59,556 nt of DNA from UBA1161 sp049520395 (GCA_049520395.1 JBEKPV010000016.1:1-59556), one strand, 5' to 3'. Positions 18,165 through 26,184 are shown, counted from the first letter of the stretch. Translations and numbers: made by a program. The notes: generated by a model not told the origin, from the sequence alone.

Positions 18165-18193
18165 AATGTAGGTATTAACCTGATTTATATCAA
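18165..18193 (-). promoter_or_regulatory. Candidate promoter for the 954-residue PEP-CTERM gene
   Basis: On the minus strand TTGATA (18193-18188) and TACATT (18170-18165) are spaced by 17 bases. This places a start about 70 bases before the ATG at 18088. A strong purine-rich ribosome-binding site (GGGAGGGAGAG) lies just before the ATG. The rest of the 321-base gap 18089-18409 shows no convincing gene; the plus-strand frame 18012-18413 is antisense to the signal peptide and unsupported. Confidence 0.45.
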
Positions 18194-18409
18194 GGAATTT
18201 CCCTATGAAATTTTCGGATTTCCAATGGCATCGCTCGTTAATTTCACTAGTGGCAGAGAGTTAGCGACAAAAAGAAAACGAGTGTATATTTCCGAGGCCG
18301 CCAAATGCGTCGCAAACGAGGGTGCCCGAGACGCATTCCGCGAAATGCGCGAAAGACGACGCGACGGCGGCCTTGTTTCGCGCAATGGTTTTGAGAGGAG
18401 GATTCGCCG

Positions 18410-20044
18410 CTAAATATCGGCGCGGAGTTTGGCCAGCGCGGTTTGTTCGATCTGGCGCACGCGCTGCTTTGATAATCCCAGGCGATATCCGACTTGTTCG
18501 TAGGTGGCGGGGGCGCGCTGGTTCAATCCGTAATGCTGTGTAATGACGTCGCGCTCGCGCGGGGCCAGGCGGGAGAGCAAGCCCTCGACCTGGTCACGAT
18601 CGAGCATGCGTCCGACTTCGCGAGTCGGGCGGGCGTCGGAGACGCTGGAGAGAGCCGCCACATCCGCGATCGCCCGGCGATCGCGAGCTTGCATCTGCGG
18701 GACGCTGCGCGCGAAACCCTTCATTAGAGCCAGCGTGGCGTAGGTGCTGAAACGATTTCCCTTATGACAATCGAAGGATTCGACGGCCCGCATCAAAGTC
18801 AGGTTGCCGTCGCTGATGAGGTCCATCAGGAACAGATTCGGGCGCAGGTGTTTTCGAGCGACGCTGACCACCAGACGGAGATTGGCGCGGACGATGCGAT
18901 TCTTCGCCTCCATCACCCGGCGGCGGAGAGCTTCCAGGCGATTCAGCTTTCGAGCGGTTAAAAGGGCTGGATCGAGCTTCCGGCGAGCGGTGACGAATTC
19001 GAATTTGTGGAAATTCAACTTGAGAAACAATGCCCGCTCCCGAGCGGACGAAAGGAGCGGCGTGCGATAAAGGTCCTGCAAATATGGGGGCAAATCGCGC
19101 GGAATTCGCGTCTCCTGCTTGCTCGAGGGATCGGCCAATTCCTCCTGGGCGACAATCTGTTCGATCACTTCGGCGGCGTCGGGCTGATGATATATCGGAT
19201 CGTCGATGAATCGCATCCGGCGGCGATTAAGCCGGGCCAGACGCTGTTCGATGATGACGCGATAGATCTCGCTACTGGCGCGGGCGAGGCGACGGGCGAG
19301 AATTTTGACGGGCTCGCCGCCGCGAAAGGCGGAGTAGATTTCTTCGCACTGATCGTTTGAGAACGGAGGGGCCGCCGTCGGGAAGATCGCGGACCTGGGA
19401 TTTTGCTGGTCGTGGCTTTTGACAAGATGAGTGATGGTGAGGGGTGCGCGATGGAGTCGGCGGCCGATGCGCCGGGCGATTTCGCCGGCGGAAGAGCGAC
19501 CGCCTTCGGCGAGGCGCCGGGCCCATTTCAGGATGCGGGATTTTTCCGCTTCGGTGACGATCGAGAAATTCCCCGCCTGGGCGACCTGATCGCGATGAAT
19601 GGCGAAGAAGCGCTCGACGGTGGAGAAGAGGAAGCCGACGCGGCGTTTGCCGTCGGGGAAGGTGAAGATTCGCGCCGCCAGACCGCGGCGACGCCAGCGC
19701 TGGACGGTTTTGCTGGTGACGTTGAATCGCTGGGTGACTTCGTCGATGGTGAGCACCGGCTGCGATTGGCGGACTTGATGTGAATCCGTGGTCTGGCTGA
19801 CCCGCTCGATCAGGAGGCCCAAATCGTGTTGAAGGGCCAGTCCGGTGAGCAACTCGCGGCCGACGCGCTTGGGGCGATAGGCGGTGATTCGAAAGATAAT
19901 GAAGTCGAACGGATAGGCCTTGGCGGGGTCGATTTCGAGCAGAAGTTCTTCAGCGGCCGAGAGTTGCGTTAAGCGCACCTCCAGCGGCGTGAAGGCCATC
20001 TGGCGGGCCAGTTCACCGATCAACTCAAGCCGGAACTTGGCCAT
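18410..20044 (-). CDS. Divergent sigma-70 family factor with long extra N-terminal HTH region
   Basis: A 544-residue protein. Only the last third resembles a group 2/3 sigma factor. Region 2 (about 390-460) has NRIVRANLRLVVSVARKH, DLISDGNLTLMRAVESFD and RFSTYATLALMKGFARSV. Region 4 (about 493-544) has the typical LSKQRVRQIEQTALAKLR helix. Region 3 is essentially missing, with only ~35 residues joining 2 and 4. The usual WWIRQ of region 2.3/2.4 is replaced by LALMK, so promoter melting may differ. The first ~350 residues contain at least one MerR/excisionase-like HTH (TIDEVTQRFNVTSKTVQRWRRRG, ~97-120) and further basic helical segments. It faces the STAS gene across 150 bases. Confidence 0.82.
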   Translation of the reverse strand: MAKFRLELIGELARQMAFTPLEVRLTQLSAAEELLLEIDPAKAYPFDFIIFRITAYRPKRVGRELLTGLALQHDLGLLIERVSQTTDSHQVRQSQPVLTIDEVTQRFNVTSKTVQRWRRRGLAARIFTFPDGKRRVGFLFSTVERFFAIHRDQVAQAGNFSIVTEAEKSRILKWARRLAEGGRSSAGEIARRIGRRLHRAPLTITHLVKSHDQQNPRSAIFPTAAPPFSNDQCEEIYSAFRGGEPVKILARRLARASSEIYRVIIEQRLARLNRRRMRFIDDPIYHQPDAAEVIEQIVAQEELADPSSKQETRIPRDLPPYLQDLYRTPLLSSARERALFLKLNFHKFEFVTARRKLDPALLTARKLNRLEALRRRVMEAKNRIVRANLRLVVSVARKHLRPNLFLMDLISDGNLTLMRAVESFDCHKGNRFSTYATLALMKGFARSVPQMQARDRRAIADVAALSSVSDARPTREVGRMLDRDQVEGLLSRLAPRERDVITQHYGLNQRAPATYEQVGYRLGLSKQRVRQIEQTALAKLRADI

Positions 20045-20195
20045 ATCTCTATTATCGCCTGCCGGAAACGCCGGTCAAGGTAAATAACGGCGTTTGGACG
20101 AGCGGGATGGGGCCAATTTGCGGTGCGCGGGCTTATTTTTGCCACATTTTCATTCACTGCCATTAAACTTGGGCCGTTTGAACGCGAGGTGAAGT

Positions 20196-20537
20196 TTGAG
20201 CGATGTTCTGGAAATTGAGATGGATGTTCGGCCGGATGGCACCGTGTTGCGACTGATCGGGAACGCGGGAGTCGATATGGCCAAGACACTGGAAACAACT
20301 CTCACGCGGGTGCTGGCCGCGCGGCCGACGCTGGTGGTCGCGGACATGTCCAAACTTGTCCTGCTTTCGAGCCTGGCGATGGGGCAATTGGTCACTCTGC
20401 AGAAATCCCTCGGCCGCTCGGGCGGCAAGATGCGGCTGGCGGCGGTGCCGCCTCAATTGATGACGAGTTTAAAACATACCCGCCTGGATAGCGTGTTTGA
20501 ATGCCTGCCTAGCGTGAAAGAGGCAATGAAGGCTTAG
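20196..20537 (+). CDS. STAS-domain protein, anti-sigma factor antagonist type
   Basis: A 113-residue single-domain protein of the SpoIIAA/RsbV fold. It has a beta-strand start (LEIEMDVRPDGTVLRLIG), the strand LVVADMSKLVLLSSLAMGQL, and a C-terminal helix (DSVFECLPSVKEAMKA). In this family a serine in the DSSG-type loop is phosphorylated by an anti-sigma kinase. Here the loop reads L-S-S-L-A-M-G, so a serine is kept but the Asp and Gly are altered. The TTG start at 20196 follows a GAGGTGAAG ribosome-binding site. It is divergent from the odd sigma factor, and a partner-switching link between them is attractive but is inference only. Confidence 0.78.
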   Translation: MSDVLEIEMDVRPDGTVLRLIGNAGVDMAKTLETTLTRVLAARPTLVVADMSKLVLLSSLAMGQLVTLQKSLGRSGGKMRLAAVPPQLMTSLKHTRLDSVFECLPSVKEAMKA

Positions 20538-20600
20538 CCGAAGGCCGGGTCTGTTCGGATTTGAACCCCCCCGCCGTCGTCCTTACACTTTAAGCTGATC

Positions 20601-22049
20601 ATGCCCAAGCTTTCATTCAATATTGATGCGGTTATCGAGGGTAAGGCCCGCCTCACGGAGGCGCAGGCCCTGGAGATTTATCACTCGGCCTCGTTGCATG
20701 ATCTGGGGTCGTGGGCGCTGGCCGCCGCGCGGCGGATGCACCCGGAAGATTACCGAACGTATGTCATTGACCGGAATATCAATTACACCAACGTCTGCAC
20801 CGCCCGGTGCACGTTTTGCGCTTTTCGGCGGGATCACGAGGATGTCGATGCGTATACCCTTAGTCACGAGCAGATTGGGCAGAAGATTTCGGAGCTGATC
20901 GGCATCGGCGGAACGCAGATTCTCATGCAGGGGGGAATGAACGATCAGTTGCCGATTGAGTTTTACGAAGATTTGCTGCGGTTTATCAGCAAGAATTTTC
21001 CGACGATTCATATTCACGCATTTTCGCCGCCGGAGTTTGTGGAGTTTGAGCGATTTTTCGGGATGGACGTGCGGGAGATCATCCGGCGTTTCCGGGCGGC
21101 GGGATTGGATACCATCCCTGGCGGCGGCGGAGAGATTTTCGGGCCGCGCGTCAGGCGGCGCATCGGACTGGGGAAATGCTCGGGCGATGATTGGATGCGC
21201 GTGATGCGCGTGGCGCACGAAGAGGGGATGAACAGCAGCGTCACCATGCTCATCGGGCATATCGAATTTGTCAGGGAGCGCATCGAGCATATGGGAGCGG
21301 TGAGGGATATGCAGGATTATGCGCTGGGGCTCAGAGACGGAGAGACGGAGAGACGAAGAGACGGAGTGGAGAGAATTCAAACGCGGAGGGCGGGGGTGTT
21401 TGCGAAATCGCCTTTTCAGGGGGAATTGCCGGAGGTTGCGGGGAGTTATACGGCGTTTATTCATTGGCCGTTTCAGCGGGAGAATACGCCGCTGGGGCGT
21501 GCGGCGGAGTGGGATCCGGATGTGTATGGGCCGTTTGATGAATCGACCAACGACGACATTCTGCGCGGGCGCGTGGTGAGGATGGCGGGGGCTGAGGAAT
21601 ATCTGCGCATGCTGGGGATCGCGCGGTTGTTTTTGGATAACGTGCCGTCGCTGCAGAGCAGTTGGGTGACGATGGGGCCGAAGATCGGGCAGATGGCCCT
21701 CCTGTTCGGAGCGAACGATATGGGAAGCGTCATGATGGAGGAGAATGTCGTCAGCGCGGCGGGGACGACTTATAAACTTAGCGAACGCGAGATTTGCCGA
21801 CTGATCCGCGATGCGGGGTGGATACCGGCTCAGCGCGATCAGTATTACAACGTGCTGGCCAGGCATGATGGGGCGGGGTCGCCGGATTTGGGACCGGCGG
21901 ACCATTTGCCGGTAAGGCATGTGAAGAAGATCGATCAGAAGTTTATTGGGTCGGCGCCGGGGATCGATGATGGGCAGGATCGGAGCGTGAAGGTGCAGTT
22001 GCCGATTTTGGGGGAAGGGGATTTGCCGAGTCGAAGCTTGGGGGAATAA
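20601..22049 (+). CDS. mqnC: Cyclic dehypoxanthinyl futalosine synthase-like radical SAM enzyme, with an insertion
   Basis: Radical SAM enzyme of the futalosine route to menaquinone, cyclising dehypoxanthine futalosine. The [4Fe-4S]/SAM motif CTARCTFC lies in INYTNVCTARCTFCAF at about residues 59-74. Other MqnC blocks are GGTQILMQGGMNDQLPIEFY, HAFSPPEF, GLDTIPGGGGEIF and TAFIHWPFQRENTPL. The related MqnE/CofH families are possible but fit less well. At 482 residues it is about 100 longer than usual: an Arg/Glu-rich insertion at ~244-279 splits VRDMQDYALG from YTAFIHWPFQ, and a ~60-residue tail follows. The insertion begins in an 8-bp tandem repeat (21335-21366). Function is probable but the insertion deserves checking. 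Confidence 0.83.
   Translation: MPKLSFNIDAVIEGKARLTEAQALEIYHSASLHDLGSWALAAARRMHPEDYRTYVIDRNINYTNVCTARCTFCAFRRDHEDVDAYTLSHEQIGQKISELIGIGGTQILMQGGMNDQLPIEFYEDLLRFISKNFPTIHIHAFSPPEFVEFERFFGMDVREIIRRFRAAGLDTIPGGGGEIFGPRVRRRIGLGKCSGDDWMRVMRVAHEEGMNSSVTMLIGHIEFVRERIEHMGAVRDMQDYALGLRDGETERRRDGVERIQTRRAGVFAKSPFQGELPEVAGSYTAFIHWPFQRENTPLGRAAEWDPDVYGPFDESTNDDILRGRVVRMAGAEEYLRMLGIARLFLDNVPSLQSSWVTMGPKIGQMALLFGANDMGSVMMEENVVSAAGTTYKLSEREICRLIRDAGWIPAQRDQYYNVLARHDGAGSPDLGPADHLPVRHVKKIDQKFIGSAPGIDDGQDRSVKVQLPILGEGDLPSRSLGE
21335..21366 (+). repeat. Four 8-bp tandem units inside mqnC
   Basis: Four units of AGACGGAG, the third with one mismatch, lie at the start of the in-frame insertion of the mqnC-like gene. 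They encode the Arg/Glu-rich run DGETERRRDGV. The unit length is not a multiple of three, so gain or loss of one unit would shift the frame. Confidence 0.85.
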
Positions 22050-22094
22050 CGCATTTTGACGCTCACGGATCTTGGTTTCCCTCCCCGCTACCCT

Positions 22095-22667
22095 TCACCC
22101 CGGAAAAAACGGACGCGGGCCGATGACCTGGGCGTTGAAGACCGCCATATTGGCGGCGGGACTGCGCCAGGATTCGGGGGGGAGGCCGAGTTTTTCGGTG
22201 CAGAGCCTGGCGAGTAGTTGCTCGCGCGTCCAGCCGGTTTCGCGGGCGACCTGGGGGAGGAAACAGCCGGCGCGTTCGTTGATTTTTAGATAGATTCCGT
22301 GAGTCCGCGGCTCGAAATCCAGGGGCGTGGGGACGGGCTGCATTTTCTCCAGGACGGTGATTTCCAATTCGAGTTGGGGCAAATCATGGATTGTGACGGG
22401 GTGGTGGGTGAATCGGGGGTCTTTTAGGACTCCAGTGCAGGCGGCGGCGAGAGTTTCGAGTAGGGGACGATCGCTTTGCAGGGTTCCGATGCAGCCGCGA
22501 AGATTGTGGGTGGTGTGCTCGTGGAGAGAGACAAAGCAGCCGGCGGGTTGGCGGAGGACGGGATCTTGCGGAAATACCGGCGGCCTGGGGGCGGGGGTTA
22601 ATTCGCGGCGGATGAGATCGGCGGCTAAATCCAGCAGGATTTCGGAGTTTTGGCTGGATAACTGCAT
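22095..22667 (-). CDS. AMMECR1 domain protein (AmmeMemoRadiSam system protein A type)
   Basis: A 190-residue single-domain protein with the family signature LRGCIGTLQ at ~57-65 and the following ETLAAACTGVLKDPRF and LELEITVLEKMQP blocks. AMMECR1 proteins are often encoded next to a Memo-like protein and a radical SAM protein. Here no Memo gene is adjacent, and the only nearby radical SAM gene is the convergent mqnC-like one. Its biochemical role is not established. The gene ends about 45 bases from the mqnC stop, so the two are convergent. Confidence 0.88.
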   Translation of the reverse strand: MQLSSQNSEILLDLAADLIRRELTPAPRPPVFPQDPVLRQPAGCFVSLHEHTTHNLRGCIGTLQSDRPLLETLAAACTGVLKDPRFTHHPVTIHDLPQLELEITVLEKMQPVPTPLDFEPRTHGIYLKINERAGCFLPQVARETGWTREQLLARLCTEKLGLPPESWRSPAANMAVFNAQVIGPRPFFPG

Positions 22668-22840
22668 GGGGGACTATCGTACCATTTAAATTGGCCGCCA
22701 AAGGGTGGATCAGATTATCCACCGGTTTATGCACCATGATTTTACTTGCCAATTCAGCAGTTGCGCGCGGCGGTGGATAACTTGGGGTCGGAGAGTGAAT
22801 TTCTTACGAGGATTTTTGCGCGAGTGAGTATATTTCCCGT

Positions 22841-23400
22841 CAGTCGTCGGACACGGAAGTGGCCGGCGAAAAAGGAGAACGCTCCTGACAACCAGGTCCG
22901 ACTTTCTAACGCGAAGACCGTGCAAAGCAATTCCAAGAGCGGGCACGGCGAAAGTCGGCGGCCAGCGATGAGGCCACCCGAAAGGCAAGGCGCCAAAAAC
23001 GCCTCCGGCAATCCGGGTTAAAGTCGCCGCCTGTGATTCGTGGAACCGCGGGGAGAGAGTCCCCCGATCCTCGACGAATCGAGCCCAGTCGGCTCTTAGC
23101 GCTCTGGTAACGGCAGCGCCACGGAGTCGCGATCCTAGGAACGGGCTCGGGAAAGCGTAACCCACGGCCGTCCAGTCGGGAAACCGCCATGCCGCCCTGT
23201 TGGGCGTGCGACCGCGGCGGATACAGTCGCGGTCAACCGTCTGTGTGAATCAGCAGGCAACTGCTTCTTCATGCTGAGCGGATCGAGGCGGGCCCAGGCC
23301 CAGGAGCAGGTTGCCAAAAAAATCGGTCCGAACCAGAGCGCCAGGTGGAAACACACGGCTGGCCCACGCGGTGACGTCGCGAGTCACTTCGTGGGCCTTC
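22841..23400 (+). ncRNA. Candidate large structured RNA (unknown family)
   Basis: The 839-base gap between the AMMECR1 and TetR genes has no credible reading frame but is dense with perfect hairpins. Helices seen by eye include 22846-22852/22896-22902, 22898-22906/22950-22958 (9 bp), 22918-22923/22943-22948, 22988-22992/23000-23004, 23070-23074/23079-23083 and 23193-23197/23202-23206. Others are 23210-23216/23228-23234 (7 bp), 23340-23344/23359-23363 and 23361-23375/23383-23397 (8+5 bp). On the plus strand four stems are capped by GNRA loops: CAC-GGAA-GTG, CGG-GAAA-CCG, GCAG-GCAA-CTGC and GTG-GAAA-CAC. This favours plus-strand transcription, as does the hairpin plus T-tract just downstream. 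I could not match RNase P, tmRNA, SRP, 6S, group I/II introns or a known riboswitch. No clear promoter is seen; the ends are approximate. Confidence 0.45.
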
Positions 23401-23415
23401 TGGCATTTTTGGGGA

Positions 23416-23507
23416 AATGCTGAATGATGAATGCTGAATTAAAGGCGGGGAAGTCCAGGTCTTCGCATTTTATTCATCATTCAGCATTCATCATTCAGCA
23501 TTTTTTT
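23416..23507 (+). terminator. Perfect 24-bp inverted repeat followed by T-tract
   Basis: AATGCTGAATGATGAATGCT continues to 23439 and pairs perfectly with 23479-23502, across a 39-base loop. A run of seven T residues follows directly (23501-23507). On the plus strand this is a terminator-like structure placed just after the candidate structured RNA. The sequence is itself internally repetitive (ATGCTGAATGATGA units), so it may be a dispersed intergenic repeat doing double duty. The TetR stop codon on the minus strand abuts it; on that strand the hairpin is not followed by T residues. Confidence 0.6.
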
Positions 23508-24091
23508 CACGCTTTCAAACCACGCAAGATGTGCTCAATTCCTTCTTCCACGGAAAAATGTTCCAGGCTCGGAAGGTTCAGGGCGATCATGGCGTAGCCG
23601 ATGCCGATGTTGATGAGCTGCCATGCGGGGAGACGGGGGTCCATTTCTTTGTGAAATTCGCCGGTGGATTGGCCCTGGATGATGATGCCGGCGAAGAATT
23701 TTTCGATTTCGACATAGTGCTCGCGGATGACCGCCAGCACTTTTCGCTCGCGGCTGGTGGCGAGGGCGCCGTGCAGGACGTGATAGGCGTCTTCCAGTTT
23801 GCGGATGTGGTCGGGAAAACCCTTGGCGATGGCGCGGAGTTTTTCGGCGGGGCCGTGGATGCCTTCGGTCTGCTCTTGCCAATAATCGAGAGTGTGCTGG
23901 CTCATGGCGCGAGTGATGGCGACGAAAAGCTCCTGTTTGCTTGAAAAGTGGCGGTAGAGGATCGGCTCGGTGACGCCGGCGGCTTCGGCGATGGCGGCGG
24001 TGGTGGTCGCGTTATAGCCCCATTTGGCGAAAAGTTTGGTCGCCACCGCCATCAGTTGGTCGCGTCGCTGCGCGGCTTTGAGCCTGGGCAT
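23507..24091 (-). CDS. TetR/AcrR family transcriptional regulator
   Basis: A ligand-responsive repressor of about 194 residues. The N-terminal HTH is clear: RRDQLMAVATKLFAKWGYNATTT and then AIAEAAGVTEPILYRHF, followed by SSKQELFVAI. The rest is the helical ligand-binding domain. I start it at the ATG at 24091 (MPRLKAAQRRDQL), because the extra 42 residues from an upstream in-frame start do not resemble the family. No obvious target gene is adjacent; the plus-strand neighbour is the first pilus/secretion ATPase. Confidence 0.88.
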   Translation of the reverse strand: MPRLKAAQRRDQLMAVATKLFAKWGYNATTTAAIAEAAGVTEPILYRHFSSKQELFVAITRAMSQHTLDYWQEQTEGIHGPAEKLRAIAKGFPDHIRKLEDAYHVLHGALATSRERKVLAVIREHYVEIEKFFAGIIIQGQSTGEFHKEMDPRLPAWQLINIGIGYAMIALNLPSLEHFSVEEGIEHILRGLKA

Positions 24092-24364
24092 GGCGATGTC
24101 ATAGCCTAGGGGGTGTGGGTTGGCAAATCGGCGAAAAGTCGCCTGAAAATTGGCCGGTTTCCGCTTGTGAAGGGGGGATTGGTTGAGGTAAAATTGGGGT
24201 TGGCGTTGATTCGACAAACCGCTAGATACGAACTTTTACCAAACTGCCGCGCGTATCCCACCGTAATGATAATCAGTCGAGCGAGCATGGGCTGGATCGT
24301 GGCGTAGAATGAATTGGCGCGGTTGACGCGGCCAATGGCGGGCTTGGGCCGCCGAGAGGTTTTC

Positions 24365-26158
24365 ATGGCGAAACAGCAGAAAAGACTGGGCGAAATCCTG
24401 GTCGATTGGGGCATCATCTCCACCAAGGAAGTGGAGAAGGCGCTGGAGCACGCCAAGACCAGCAAACAGCGCATTGGCGAAGCCTTGATGGAGTTGAAAT
24501 TGGTCAGCGAGTCCAACGTCTATAAAGCGCTGGCGCAGCAGCACAACATGGAGTATATCGATCTGGACAAGAGCGCCGTACCGGCCAATGCGGCCACGCT
24601 GATTCCCGATGACATCATGAGGAAGCATCTGGTCCTGCCGCTGGGCAATGAAGGGGGAAAGCTGCGCCTGGCGATCCATGATCCGCTGGACCTGGAGATG
24701 CTGGATATTTTGCGATTTCGGCTGAACAAGGATTTCCGCACGGTGCTGGCGCCCAAGAGCCGGATCAAATCGGTGCTGGATCAGATATTCAATACCAACG
24801 CGACGAACACCATCGACAAGACGATGGACCGGACGATCGACCGCTTGCGCGATTCGCTGGATAAATCGCTGGATAAATCTCTCGATAAATCGATGGATAA
24901 GTCGCTGGACCGGTCGATCGATCGGTCGATCGACCTGGCGGTGGGCGAAGAGGCGGGCGGCGGGGCCGACGCGACGCAGGCGCCGATCATTAAATTGGTG
25001 AACTCGATGATCAGCGAGGCGGTTCGCAGCCGGGCGAGCGATATTCACGTCGAGCCGATGAAGGACCGGGTGCGATTGAGGTATCGGATCGACGGGGAAT
25101 GTATTGAGCGCGATCGGGTGCCGCTGCGAATGCGGGGCCCGCTGATCGCTCGATTGAAAATCATGGCGGGGATCGACATCGCCGAAAAGCGCCTGCCGCA
25201 GGACGGGCGCATCAAATTGATGGTGGATAAGGTCAATATCGATTTCCGCGTGAGCACGCTGCCGGCGTATCACGGGGAATCAGTGGTATTGCGTATTTTG
25301 CGCCCGGACAGCGTCCGCATCGGCATTCAGAACCTGGGGTTCGAGGAAGACGACTACAAGATTTTCCAAAAGATCATCAAGCGGCCCAACGGGATATTCC
25401 TGGTGACCGGGCCGACGGGATCGGGAAAAACGACGACGCTTTATGGCGCGCTCAATGAATTGAATCGGCCGGACCGCAAGATCATCACGGCGGAAGACCC
25501 GGTGGAATACAATTTCATCGGGATCAACCAGTGCCAGGTGCGCGAAAATATCGGGTTGAGTTTCTCCAAGATTCTGCGCTCGATGTTGCGTCAGGCGCCC
25601 AACATCATTCTGGTCGGCGAAATTCGCGATAAGGAAGTGGCGGAAGTCGCGATTCAGGCGGCCCTGACGGGCCACCTGGTATTCAGTACGCTGCATACCA
25701 ACGACGCGCCGGGCGCGATTACCCGCTTGATCGATATGGGGATTAAGCCGTTCCTGGTGGCCAGCAGCATTCAGGCGGTGCTGGCGCAACGATTGATCCG
25801 GGCCCTGTGTCCGAAGTGCAAGCAGGTGGATAAGGATCCGGACCCGATGTGGCTGAAGCTGGCGGGGATTAAGCCGCAGGATTTGACGGAACGGAATGTT
25901 TATAAGGCGCGCGGATGCGATTACTGCTCGTCGACCGGATTCCGCGGGCGCATCGGCGTCTTCGAGCTGATGCAAATGAATAATGAGCTGCGGACGCTGG
26001 CGTTCGAGCGGGCGCCGACCAACAAGATTCGTAAGGCGGCGCTGGCCAGTGGAATGAAGAGCCTGCTGCAGGATGGGCGATTGAAAGTGCTTTCGGGCGT
26101 GACGACCGCGGAAGAAGTGGTGAAAGTCGCGCAGATCGAGGGAATCGCCCAGCTTTAG
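24365..26158 (+). CDS. GspE/PilB-type secretion or pilus assembly ATPase with tetrapeptide-repeat linker
   Basis: Cytoplasmic hexameric motor of a type II secretion or type IV pilus system, 597 residues. The N-terminal MshEN/GspE-N domain begins RLGEILVDWGIIS. The core has Walker A GPTGSGKTTT (~349-358), an Asp box and Walker B ILVGEIRDKEVAE. Near the C-terminus is a tetracysteine zinc motif (CPKCK...CDYC), typical of GspE and PilB. The linker at 150-190 is unusual: about ten repeats of the form [I/L/M]-D-[K/R]-[S/T]. The ATG at 24365 has GAGAGG a few bases upstream. It is followed by pilT and a second pilB on the same strand with 20-30 base gaps, so the three form an operon. Confidence 0.93.
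   Translation: MAKQQKRLGEILVDWGIISTKEVEKALEHAKTSKQRIGEALMELKLVSESNVYKALAQQHNMEYIDLDKSAVPANAATLIPDDIMRKHLVLPLGNEGGKLRLAIHDPLDLEMLDILRFRLNKDFRTVLAPKSRIKSVLDQIFNTNATNTIDKTMDRTIDRLRDSLDKSLDKSLDKSMDKSLDRSIDRSIDLAVGEEAGGGADATQAPIIKLVNSMISEAVRSRASDIHVEPMKDRVRLRYRIDGECIERDRVPLRMRGPLIARLKIMAGIDIAEKRLPQDGRIKLMVDKVNIDFRVSTLPAYHGESVVLRILRPDSVRIGIQNLGFEEDDYKIFQKIIKRPNGIFLVTGPTGSGKTTTLYGALNELNRPDRKIITAEDPVEYNFIGINQCQVRENIGLSFSKILRSMLRQAPNIILVGEIRDKEVAEVAIQAALTGHLVFSTLHTNDAPGAITRLIDMGIKPFLVASSIQAVLAQRLIRALCPKCKQVDKDPDPMWLKLAGIKPQDLTERNVYKARGCDYCSSTGFRGRIGVFELMQMNNELRTLAFERAPTNKIRKAALASGMKSLLQDGRLKVLSGVTTAEEVVKVAQIEGIAQL
24812..24934 (+). repeat. 12-bp tandem repeat encoding an [ILM]-D-[KR]-[ST] array
   Basis: Degenerate 12-base units of the form GATAAATCGCTG, drifting to GACCGGTCGATC at the 3' end, encode residues 150-190 of the first GspE/PilB protein. 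The DNA units are most alike in the middle (24860-24910), suggesting recent expansion there. Confidence 0.85.
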
Positions 26159-26184
26159 GTTTTTAGCGCGGAGTACGATTCGTT

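Noticed and set aside
18012..18413. 133-codon plus-strand frame
   Set aside because: Its first part is antisense to a signal peptide and the rest has no start signal or family resemblance.
20541..20600. T-arm-like sequence (GTTCAAATCC on the minus strand)
   Set aside because: The flanking bases do not form a 5-bp T-stem and no acceptor or anticodon arm could be drawn, so it is not a tRNA.
22710..23356. Minus-strand frames of 73-151 codons
   Set aside because: The translations look random and none has a signal, domain or good start. The region is better explained by RNA structure.
22841..23400. Identification of the structured region as rnpB, ssrA or ffs
   Set aside because: The invariant RNase P core (GAGGAAAGUC with ACAGAACCCGGCUUA), tmRNA ends and tag, and the SRP GGAAGG/AGCAG loop were not found on either strand.
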